Below, piece by piece: positions 34,263-42,112 of a DNA stretch of 64,000 bases. The DNA lies in NCBI GenBank assembly GCA_031367435.1, contig JANLPV010000025.1:3126-67125 (forward strand). Reading direction: 5' to 3'. The DNA comes from WLMZ01 sp031367435. GTDB lineage: Bacteria; Actinomycetota; Acidimicrobiia; Acidimicrobiales; Ilumatobacteraceae. Position numbers and translations under genes: made by a program. The notes beneath the pieces are model-generated. The model did not search any database, was not told where the DNA came from, and saw nothing but the letters and a program-made list of their open reading frames with translations. The stretch's first letter is position 1, and the number at the start of each line of letters is the position of its first letter.

Positions 34263-36437
34263 TCAGGGAAACGGACCAGCATCTGGATCGCCGCCAAATT
34301 GCACGCCACCCGGATCTTCGAGGTCGTCCATCGTCGAGACCTGTGCCGAGAAATCATCGAACGAACGGAGCCCGCCGTCCAATGCGAGGGCACTCTGATC
34401 AAGTTCGGCGATCTGCCCGATCTCCAAGTTGCCTGCGTCGAATGACACCATCTCGTTGGTCATGGCTACGTTTGGACCGAACCCGCCATGTGGTTCGGGC
34501 ACGGCTCCAAACGTGTCGATCGTGGGGAGGTCGGGCCGACCTGCGTCGGTGAAGCCACCGCCGATGAGTGGTGTGGCAATCACGCCACCAGCCGATGCAT
34601 CGGCATCGGGGTTGTAGTTGGCGATCAGTCCCTCCGCATGCGGGTTGAACGCCGTGACATCACTGAAATCAATGCTGTCGAGGTCAGGTCGGATGACATC
34701 GGTATATCCGCCGCCGCTCACGAACACGCTGCCACCGCCGATGTCCCCAAGCACAGATCCGCCGCCCGAGTCGTCGTCTGGGTTGACGTATGCCGTTGCT
34801 GTGTCGTCCTCTGAGTCTGTTGTGGTGCCCGTATCCGAATCGTCGTCGCTGCTCGTATCCGAATTGTCGTCGCTGCTCGAATCGTCGCTGCCATCATCGT
34901 CGGTGGTGCCAGCGTTGGGATTCGTACCATCGTCTGTTGAGCTCGACGTGTCGTGCCCCGCGGACGATGGTGGCAGGGTGTAGGCCTCGTTGCCATCGGC
35001 GGTCATGATGGTCGTTGAGCCATCTGAGTTCGATCGCTCGAAGTGATCGATGCTGTTGCCGTCCTTGCTCATCACCGGGATCGCCGGGCCTGAACCATCG
35101 GTGGTTTGGGGACCTGTTGACGACTGACCCGCGTGATCACTACCCGCGTCGTGCGCGCCGGTGCCCGTCGTGCCGGTAGCGGGGGTACCTGCTCCTGTAG
35201 ATGAGGTGTTGAGTGGTCCAATCGAGTCCGGCAGGCTCACGCTGCCCGAACCGCGCGATCCCATCGATCCAACGCCATCGGGTTCGGCAGCCGGCGGCGG
35301 TGTCTGCGCCGCTGGTGGAGGTGCACCCGCGCCCGACTGTGCGGGTTGTGCGGGTTGTGCCGGCGATGTACCTGCGCCACTATCGGCAGGCGTGGCAGGC
35401 GACGTGTCAGTGGCAGGTGCGTCGGGAGTGAAACCGTGCGCTCCGGTGCCGCGATCGATCTGCGCCCCGCCACCGGTGCCGGTGTTGTCCGACGAGTTCG
35501 TGGGCGACGAACCGGTTGCTGACCCCGTGTTGGCGGCGTCGGTGCCACCAGCCGCTCCTCCCAATCCCGCCGGAGTCAACGGAAACGTGGAGGTACCAGC
35601 GGTGATCCCTGTCGTGTTGAACATCCCCTGCAAGGTCTGCGCGAGATCGGTGTTCGGCGCCAACATCTCTGGCTTGAGCTCACCACGGTCCATCCCCAAC
35701 GATGCTGCGACCCGATCGAGTGCGGCGGCGTCACCAGTGGCCGCTTTGCCGAGATCCTGGCTGAGACTGTCGAGGCGGGCGATGTGTTCAGGCGGACGCA
35801 CCGCTTCAGAGCCAAGGAGTTGAAACTGCCGCTCCGCGCTGAGAACCGGCACACCACCGCCGCGGATGAACAGCGCAACCTCATGGTCAGAGGGAGCCGC
35901 ACCAGTGAGCGCCTGCTGCAGTTCGACGTACGCGTGCGGATCGCCCTTCATCGCATTCGAATAGTCCTGCTGCACCTTGGCCCAACGATCGATTTCGGCC
36001 GGATTGGTGGGGCCATCGGTGGCACCCATGAGTTGACGCTGCCGCTCGAGAGACATCAGCGGTGCCCCGCCGGCGTCGACGTAGGCCTGCACCTCACGCG
36101 CCGACATCGTGGTGCCGTAGATCTGTTCAAGCTGGTGCAGCGCCGTGAGATCACCGTTGTTGGCTGCGTCCATGTACGGCTCAGCTGCGAGCCGCATCGC
36201 CGCGTTCTTCTGTGCCTCAGGGGTGTTCGCCTCATCGAGCAGTGGATTGAGATTGCCGGCCACTTCGTCGCCATCAGTGAGGCCGTCGCCGTCGGTGTCA
36301 GCGTTGTTGGGATCGGTGCCGATGCGCAGTTCGTCCTCGTCGGAGAGATGGTCACCATCGCTATCGCGACGAGTGTCGTTATCTCCCAGCACCAGATGCG
36401 GTCGCCACGAGGGATCATTGGGATCAAGGTTGACCAT
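34263..36437 (-). CDS. Acidic Ca-binding-type (TSP3-repeat) protein with long disordered region
   Basis: 724 residues; AGGAG lies six bases before the ATG. The N-terminus has two thrombospondin type 3-like Ca loops (DSDGDHLSDEDE and DTDGDGLTDGDE, residues about 24-59). Two copies of a roughly 70-residue helical module follow (YVDAGGAPLMSLERQRQLMG and FIRGGGVPVLSAERQFQLLG). A Gly/Ser/Pro/Thr- then Asp/Ser-rich disordered stretch (about 290-560) comes next, and a C-terminal part with a repeated element (DVIRPDLDSID, DAGRPDLPTID). No signal peptide is visible, so export, if any, is unconventional. It is the last gene after the iniC-like gene (gap 28 bases, same strand) and probably belongs to that operon. 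Confidence 0.65.
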   Translation of the reverse strand: MVNLDPNDPSWRPHLVLGDNDTRRDSDGDHLSDEDELRIGTDPNNADTDGDGLTDGDEVAGNLNPLLDEANTPEAQKNAAMRLAAEPYMDAANNGDLTALHQLEQIYGTTMSAREVQAYVDAGGAPLMSLERQRQLMGATDGPTNPAEIDRWAKVQQDYSNAMKGDPHAYVELQQALTGAAPSDHEVALFIRGGGVPVLSAERQFQLLGSEAVRPPEHIARLDSLSQDLGKAATGDAAALDRVAASLGMDRGELKPEMLAPNTDLAQTLQGMFNTTGITAGTSTFPLTPAGLGGAAGGTDAANTGSATGSSPTNSSDNTGTGGGAQIDRGTGAHGFTPDAPATDTSPATPADSGAGTSPAQPAQPAQSGAGAPPPAAQTPPPAAEPDGVGSMGSRGSGSVSLPDSIGPLNTSSTGAGTPATGTTGTGAHDAGSDHAGQSSTGPQTTDGSGPAIPVMSKDGNSIDHFERSNSDGSTTIMTADGNEAYTLPPSSAGHDTSSSTDDGTNPNAGTTDDDGSDDSSSDDNSDTSSDDDSDTGTTTDSEDDTATAYVNPDDDSGGGSVLGDIGGGSVFVSGGGYTDVIRPDLDSIDFSDVTAFNPHAEGLIANYNPDADASAGGVIATPLIGGGFTDAGRPDLPTIDTFGAVPEPHGGFGPNVAMTNEMVSFDAGNLEIGQIAELDQSALALDGGLRSFDDFSAQVSTMDDLEDPGGVQFGGDPDAGPFP

Positions 36438-36465
36438 GGGTTGCTCCTATCGGCAAGGGGGTGGA

Positions 36466-38016
36466 TCAGGCTGTGGAATAGATCTGTTCGAGGGTGCGCG
36501 TGGCAACTTCGCAAACCTCGATGAAGGTTGGATCTGCGAGGGGATCCGACGCCAAGGTGCGCCACCGCGAGATGCCCGCAAGGGCCGCGGCTTGAACCTG
36601 TGCTGTCGACGCCGACGACACCAGCCCGAGTGATGTGGCGCCGTCGTGGCCAGAGAACAAACGGTCGAGTTCACTTCGTTCGCCATCGTTGAACGAGACG
36701 ACACCTGAGCCCACAAGGTGGGCGGCGCGCACCTGGGCAAACTGCACTGTCGTGGCTTCAACCTGTTCGACCCTTCGCTCGACGTCGGCCGCCATTGTGG
36801 AGTCGATGGCTTTGAGCGACCGAGCGATGGCTCGAAGAGCGGTGAGACCCGAACGTGCCTGCAGCACACGGGCTCGTGGGGCGAAATGCTGCGAGATCAA
36901 TGCGCGCAACGCGGTAAGCCCCGAGTGCTGAACGAGTATCGGCCCGAGCGAGGAGGCCGTGGTGCCGCGCCCAGCACGCAACTCCTCGAGCACCAGCCGA
37001 ATGCCGAACAGTCCGAATCGGGCCAAGAGGTCGCGCCTCGATTCCACCGTGAGTTCAGAGCTACTGAGCTCGCAGAACAGATCCGCTGACATCAGCATTT
37101 TCTCGAGCGTCTCTGCATCGGTGCTGGCAAGCATGCGTAGCGTGGCAACCTCGTCCTCGCGAAGCGTGAGGCCGGTTTCGGCGAGTAGACCTGCGAGTGG
37201 GACCACCGCCGCACACAGCCCGCGCAGTTGCGGATCGACCTCGTAGCGCTTGGCGATGCGCGCCGACGATTCCATTGCATCGAGCCTGCCTGCGCCAATC
37301 TCGTCAGCGCGACTGAGCACAGCGACCGCGTTCACGGGCGATGCTGCCGTGACAGAGCGATCCATGAACGCGTCGAGAAAGGCGATGTCGGCGCGGTGCG
37401 CGTGGCGAATGAGGTACACAACAGCGTCAGCGTCGCTGGGGCGATCGGCATCAGCCTCGAGGAAGTCACGCGTGCGTCGCGAGTTCTCGTCGTTGATACT
37501 TGCAAGGCCGGGCGTGTCGATGAGCGTGATTGTTTCGAGTGCTGACGTTGGCCACGACACCTCAATCGTTTCGATATCACGTTCGATCAACGAGCCGAGC
37601 TTGATATCGAGCGATCCTCCGGCACGGCTGAATGCCAACGATTCGGCGCGGCCGTCGCGCATCTTCGCCACAACCTCATAGCCGTTGCCGCGGCGGTAAC
37701 GGCTGACGATCTTGGTGCATTCACCTGCGTCGGTGGGCGCGAGACGCTCGCCGACAAGCGCGTTGAGCAACGTTGACTTGCCAGCCTTGACGCGTCCGGC
37801 GATGGCTACCTGCAGCGGGCCGCTGAGCCGATCAACGACGGCTTGGGCCTGATCGCGAATGCCCTGATTCGGCGCGGCGCCAACAAGCTCGCGAGCGATC
37901 GCGAGTACCTGGTCGGCAGCTGCGCCGCCAGCAGCACCACCAGTTGTCGTTGATGTCCCGGCTGGGGCGGACGCGGGGGCTACGTTCGATCCGGGAGGCG
38001 CGAATGGTGCCGTCAC
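36466..38016 (-). CDS. iniC: Dynamin-like GTPase, IniC-type
   Basis: 516 residues from a GTG overlapping the iniA-like stop (GTGA). The G motifs are G1 GRVKAGKST (about 74-82), G3 LIDTPGL (about 167) and G4 SRADEIGAGRLDAM (about 235). The stretches SRADEIGAGRLDAM, VVPLAGLLAETGLTLR and LARFGLFGIRLVLEEL match my recollection of mycobacterial IniC closely in order and spacing, and the length fits (IniC is just under 500). The N-terminal 40 residues are a Pro/Ala/Thr-rich extension. IniC is the third gene of the isoniazid-inducible iniBAC operon; its own biochemistry is poorly known, but it probably works with IniA at the membrane. Confidence 0.85.
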   Translation of the reverse strand: MTAPFAPPGSNVAPASAPAGTSTTTGGAAGGAAADQVLAIARELVGAAPNQGIRDQAQAVVDRLSGPLQVAIAGRVKAGKSTLLNALVGERLAPTDAGECTKIVSRYRRGNGYEVVAKMRDGRAESLAFSRAGGSLDIKLGSLIERDIETIEVSWPTSALETITLIDTPGLASINDENSRRTRDFLEADADRPSDADAVVYLIRHAHRADIAFLDAFMDRSVTAASPVNAVAVLSRADEIGAGRLDAMESSARIAKRYEVDPQLRGLCAAVVPLAGLLAETGLTLREDEVATLRMLASTDAETLEKMLMSADLFCELSSSELTVESRRDLLARFGLFGIRLVLEELRAGRGTTASSLGPILVQHSGLTALRALISQHFAPRARVLQARSGLTALRAIARSLKAIDSTMAADVERRVEQVEATTVQFAQVRAAHLVGSGVVSFNDGERSELDRLFSGHDGATSLGLVSSASTAQVQAAALAGISRWRTLASDPLADPTFIEVCEVATRTLEQIYSTA

Positions 38017-39866
38017 GAGGCCGCCTTCATCAGTGCGCCCTCAAGTGCGCGGAGCGCAGTGATCGACCCGTCGAGTTCGGTGCCCCGCTTTTGCTTGTCC
38101 TGCGCCGACCGCTGTGCATCGGCCTGCGCGCGCTGAGCAGTATCGGTGTACGTACGCACGAGTTCGGTGATGCGTTCGGTGAACTCGTCGCGAAGGTCGC
38201 GCTGGATCTCACGGATCAGATTGCCAATCTGGTTGCCCATCTCGAACTGGACATCGTCGAGAAATTGGCGAACCTGACTACGCGCTGACTGACGCCGCGC
38301 CGCAACCTTTCGTTTCCGGTCGTCGGCGTATCCCATGCCGCCGAAGACCGCGCCGATGCCGAGCAGCACCGGATTTGAAGCGATCAGGACACCGGCCGCA
38401 GCGGGCAGAAACGAGCCAAGCATTCCGAACATGTAGATGCCACCCTGTGCGCCGCGGATTGAGGTAACGGTTGTGGTGAACACCTTCTTCCCACTGGATG
38501 ACGCCTGCTCCAGCGCCTTGCCCTGCCACATCTCGGTCACGTCGAAACCGCTACCGATTGGCGACCGCTCGGCGAGGTTCAGGTGTTCCTCACGAAGCAA
38601 CTCGACGACCTCGGCGCGTACATCATTGCGACCCTGTTCCAGATCGACGAACGCCTGGGTGACTTCATCAGCGACAACGGTCTGTATGTAGCGCGCGAGG
38701 TCGTCCCATTCATTGCCCTTGTTCAACTGCTCGATGCGCTCATCCATCATCTTGGAGATGTTGCGGGTCGCCGCGCGGAAGCGGTAGTTCACATTGTTCG
38801 ACAGATCGGACACGCGGTCACCGACAAGGATGTTCCATTTGGCGGCAGGACCGCGAAGGTATTCCAGCTGACCCTTCGCGCGTTCGAGCTCGGCGATCGC
38901 AGCGGCTGCGTTCGCCGGATCTGCCAGCATCGACTGTTCAGCCTGCAAGCCGGCCATCACCTGGCCGAGGATCGACAACGTGTCGGCGACCGAGCGCTTC
39001 GTGGCGTTGGCCTTGGCCGGTGCCACCACATCGTCGCTGAGATGTTTCACCACCTCCGGGACTCGACTGAGGTCGTTGAGTGCACGATCCTTGCGGCGCA
39101 ACGCTTCCGTGCGCAGTGCACTGCTGACGGCCACCATCGGCGGAGTCACCCCAGCGCGCTCGAAGTGGCCGCGATTGAGATCCATGATCCGTTGCCAGTT
39201 CGGATAGAGATCGATTTTGGTCTGTGCGAACAACACCGTTGGACACAGCTCGCTGGCACGTCGGAGAAATTCCACCTCGGGGGCACTCAACTCCGCCGAC
39301 GCGTCGCTGGCAAAGATGAGTCCATCGGCGAACGGCAGAAAGCTCATGGTGGCCGCGGCGTGTCCCGCACCGAGGCCGCCCATACCCGGCGTGTCGACGA
39401 TGACGAGACCCTGCTTCAGCAGTGGACTCGGTACAACGATCTCGACACGCTCGACACCCTTATGGTTGCCCGGGTTGCCGATCTCGCTCACCCACAGATG
39501 TACGTCAGAGATCGGGATGGTCTCCGTGATGGAGGGATCACCGGCCACACCGGATTCGGCTTTGCGTTTCACGATCGCGGCCGGCTGCTCACCCCAACGC
39601 ACGAGCGTGATCGCCGAGGTGGCAAGGTCGTCGTCCACTGGACACACCGATTGGCCGAGCAGCGCGTTGATCAACGAACTCTTACCCTGCTTGAATTCGC
39701 CGACCACGCAGACCACCGTCGATGGTCGCCTCAGTCGTGCCGCTGCGATCGAGGCGCGCTCAGCCAGATCAGTTCGACCGAGGCGTTGAAGAATCTTGGC
39801 GGTTTCGACGATGAGGGCGTCGGCCCCGGCGGCAGGCGCGGTCTGCGGGGCGGGCGTATCGGTCAT
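38013..39866 (-). CDS. iniA: Dynamin-like GTPase, IniA-type membrane-remodelling protein
   Basis: 617 residues from ATG 39866, overlapping the iniB-like stop (ATGA). The G motifs are G1 GEFKQGKSS (56-64), G3 VDTPGMGGLG (about 160) and G4 QTKIDLYPNW (about 216). Helical neck and trunk segments follow, and a hydrophobic hairpin (about 475-515, GSFLPAAAGVLIASNPVLLG) corresponds to the membrane-inserting region. The run PSPLLKQGLVIVDTPGMGGL and TKIDLYPNWQRI resemble IniA of Mycobacterium (known to bind and fuse/fission membranes, about 640 residues). Gene order iniB-iniA-iniC is kept. It should act on the inner face of the cytoplasmic membrane, probably in envelope stress. Confidence 0.88.
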   Translation of the reverse strand: MTDTPAPQTAPAAGADALIVETAKILQRLGRTDLAERASIAAARLRRPSTVVCVVGEFKQGKSSLINALLGQSVCPVDDDLATSAITLVRWGEQPAAIVKRKAESGVAGDPSITETIPISDVHLWVSEIGNPGNHKGVERVEIVVPSPLLKQGLVIVDTPGMGGLGAGHAAATMSFLPFADGLIFASDASAELSAPEVEFLRRASELCPTVLFAQTKIDLYPNWQRIMDLNRGHFERAGVTPPMVAVSSALRTEALRRKDRALNDLSRVPEVVKHLSDDVVAPAKANATKRSVADTLSILGQVMAGLQAEQSMLADPANAAAAIAELERAKGQLEYLRGPAAKWNILVGDRVSDLSNNVNYRFRAATRNISKMMDERIEQLNKGNEWDDLARYIQTVVADEVTQAFVDLEQGRNDVRAEVVELLREEHLNLAERSPIGSGFDVTEMWQGKALEQASSSGKKVFTTTVTSIRGAQGGIYMFGMLGSFLPAAAGVLIASNPVLLGIGAVFGGMGYADDRKRKVAARRQSARSQVRQFLDDVQFEMGNQIGNLIREIQRDLRDEFTERITELVRTYTDTAQRAQADAQRSAQDKQKRGTELDGSITALRALEGALMKAAS

Positions 39867-41374
39867 GGACCTACATCGTCCCACACAGAATCGGCTTCGG
39901 CTTCGACGATGTCGGTGCTCACGACGTCGGATGTGAAGGTGTCGAATGCGCCACTGTCCACCAGCGCGCTGGCTGCGTCGATCGCATCGCCCACATCCAT
40001 TGGTGAGCCGAACAATGCGCTCGCCGCGTCGTCGCCGCCGTCTCCGCTGAGCACGTCAGCGAGGTTTCCTGATCCGGCTAATGAGCTCATCGCGTCGGCA
40101 GTGGGATCGGGCGGCGGCGCGTCGAGAGCGTCGGGCATGGTGATGGACACGTCGACGTCAGACAGCACCGGCAGATCAAAATTGGTCTGACTGAGCGTGC
40201 CGGACACGTTGACGTCGCGACCGTTCACGTCGACATTGACGTCGCCGCCCACCGAAACGGTGAGGTTGCCGTCGGCATCGATGTTTGCGCCGACGTCGGT
40301 GTCGGTGCTGAAACCGGCGTGCGTGCCGCCGGGGCCCGTCACGGACACATCGAGTCCATTGTCGAAGTCCACGCCACCTGAGCCAATGTCGAGAGAGGTA
40401 TCGGTACCGACGTGGAAGCCGGTGCCACCAGGACCCGTGGCCGAAACATCAAGGCCCGTATCAAAATCAAGCCCATCACGGCCGAGATCGATCGACGTAT
40501 CGGTCCCAAGGTGAGCACCGGTTCCGCCGGGGCCGGACACGGTGAGATCAACGTCGGTGTCAAAGCTCACGTTCCCTCGACCGTCGCCGCTGAGCGAGGT
40601 GTCGGTGCTGAAGTCGGCGCCGGACCCGAGCGGGCCATCGAAGTTCACGTCGAGGCTGCTGGTTGCGCCCCAACTGCCGTCGGCGTTGCGATACAGGGAA
40701 CCATCGATCTCGCCACCGATGGAGCCGCCGGGTAGTGGAAGACTTCCCTGCAAATGGCCGCCGATGGAGATTTCGCCATCGGGTGATACGTCGATGTGCC
40801 CTTCGGCGTAGGGCAGCGGGCCGTAGTCGATGCCGATCGAACCACTCGCAGAGAACCCGTCCGCGTCGCTGAAAGAGACATCGCCGCTCGCGATGCCGAT
40901 GTCGAAGCCAGCCTCGGCACTGAAGCCCTTATCGCCGATGCTCACACCGACGCTTGCGACACCGAAGTCGAGCCCGGCAGTGAACTGGCCGTTGTCGTAG
41001 TCGACGTCGATCGCGCCACCGGTGACGAAGTCGACCGGATCGAACACGAAATCGTCGAGCGCGTTCATGGCGACGTCAGCGACGTCCTCGGCAATATCGA
41101 CGATGTCGCCGCCAATCTCAACAGCGCCAGCCACAATGGCGTCGCCGACTCCGTCTGCAGCGTCACCGAAGGCATCGAACACGTCGCCAACATCACCTTG
41201 ACCGGTGACCACGTCGGCAATCGCATCACCTACTTCTGCAATACCGTCTCCGACGGCGTCGACTACATCGGCGACATCTTGCACAACGTCCGTGACGACA
41301 GCGACAACATCGTCAACGGCGTCCTCAACCGCGGCGCCGATATCGGCAATTGCCTGTGAGAACCAATCACTCAT
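39863..41374 (-). CDS. Repetitive Asp/Gly-rich protein in the iniB position
   Basis: 503 residues. The N-terminal 110 residues are an amphipathic Ala/Val/Asp helix-like run with heptad-like spacing (AVEDAVDDVVAVVTDVVQDV). The middle is beta-type repetitive sequence, ending in three copies of a roughly 38-residue unit around SGPGGTGAHLGTDTS, TGPGGTGFHVGTDTS and TGPGGTHAGFSTDTD (DNA about 40310-40560). The C-terminus is acidic. No signal peptide and no IniB N-terminal domain is recognisable, so it is called iniB-like only by position and low complexity. It heads the three-gene coupled operon and has three 13-base repeats upstream. It may form a fibrous or membrane-lining scaffold for the two dynamins. 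Confidence 0.65.
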   Translation of the reverse strand: MSDWFSQAIADIGAAVEDAVDDVVAVVTDVVQDVADVVDAVGDGIAEVGDAIADVVTGQGDVGDVFDAFGDAADGVGDAIVAGAVEIGGDIVDIAEDVADVAMNALDDFVFDPVDFVTGGAIDVDYDNGQFTAGLDFGVASVGVSIGDKGFSAEAGFDIGIASGDVSFSDADGFSASGSIGIDYGPLPYAEGHIDVSPDGEISIGGHLQGSLPLPGGSIGGEIDGSLYRNADGSWGATSSLDVNFDGPLGSGADFSTDTSLSGDGRGNVSFDTDVDLTVSGPGGTGAHLGTDTSIDLGRDGLDFDTGLDVSATGPGGTGFHVGTDTSLDIGSGGVDFDNGLDVSVTGPGGTHAGFSTDTDVGANIDADGNLTVSVGGDVNVDVNGRDVNVSGTLSQTNFDLPVLSDVDVSITMPDALDAPPPDPTADAMSSLAGSGNLADVLSGDGGDDAASALFGSPMDVGDAIDAASALVDSGAFDTFTSDVVSTDIVEAEADSVWDDVGP

Positions 41375-41396
41375 GATGGGCCTGCCTTAGGTCGTT

Positions 41397-41435
41397 CATT
41401 GTTGGACTCCATTACTGGACTTCATTGCCGGACTT
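41397..41435. promoter_or_regulatory. Three imperfect 13-base repeats upstream of the iniBAC-like operon
   Basis: Consecutive units CATTGTTGGACTC, CATTACTGGACTT and CATTGCCGGACTT start 23 bases upstream of the iniB-like ATG (41374), in the 171-base region shared with the divergent gene at 41546. Tandem, regularly spaced copies of CATT-5-GACTT suggest a multimeric regulator site or part of a leader; no protein is assigned. Confidence 0.5.
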
Positions 41436-41545
41436 CGGTCGAGCAAACATCTGTCAATCATCGTAAGCACGCGCCTTCATTGAGTCACCGGGAGCATTCC
41501 CGGTTACATGTGATATAGCCAACTGTCGTGCGGTACAGTCCGTTC

Positions 41546-42064
41546 ATGGCTGATGAAGAGCAACCACAATCGTTGACCTCTCGCATTGCTGTACACCCCA
41601 GCGAGATGATCCCCGGGACTCCACGCTTCGTGTTCTCCGTCCCAGAGGGGTGGGTGGTAGACGAAGCACCCGGCGCACTCTGTGTAGTGCGCCAGCCGAA
41701 TGACGACAGAGGGTTCTGGGTGAATGCCATCGTGCGCCACGACAAGGTCGCGCGTACGGTCGATTTCGAGCAGGCCGCCAAGATCACCTGGGCCAAGCTG
41801 TTCCGCGACAACCCGAGTGCTGTTGAAACCGGCGAACGTCTCGTGCGATTCGGCACGAACGTGGCGTATACGCGCGGTGCCGAGCTCGATGGACCCGACG
41901 GACGTCGGCTCGCCCAGATGCAGTCGTTGTTCTTCGCTCCCGTTACCGAGGGCGGAAAACTGGTCGACTTCTTCCAGGTCATCGGCACCTGCCAGATCGA
42001 CTCATCGATCAAGGCCAACATGGATGCGTTCGTGGAGATCATCGCCAGCTTCCGTTTCGTCTGA
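41546..42064 (+). CDS. Conserved hypothetical protein, possibly LpqN/LpqT-like
   Basis: 172 residues from ATG 41546; a GTG at 41528 is also in frame. The core FVFSVPEGWVVDEAPGALCVVRQ, followed by alternating strands and a helix (FEQAAKITWAKLF) and a final helix (MDAFVEIIASFRF), resembles small proteins of the LpqN/LpqT type found in Actinobacteria, but there is no lipobox or signal peptide. That placement is weak. It is transcribed away from the iniBAC-like operon and towards the 3' end of the Hsp70-like gene, so it lies inside the ini-Hsp70 locus on the opposite strand and shares the promoter region that carries the 13-base repeats. Confidence 0.5.
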   Translation: MADEEQPQSLTSRIAVHPSEMIPGTPRFVFSVPEGWVVDEAPGALCVVRQPNDDRGFWVNAIVRHDKVARTVDFEQAAKITWAKLFRDNPSAVETGERLVRFGTNVAYTRGAELDGPDGRRLAQMQSLFFAPVTEGGKLVDFFQVIGTCQIDSSIKANMDAFVEIIASFRFV

Positions 42065-42112
42065 GCCCACGCGTTTGCCAGAGCACGGATTCACAGATCA
42101 CGGCCGGCGTGA

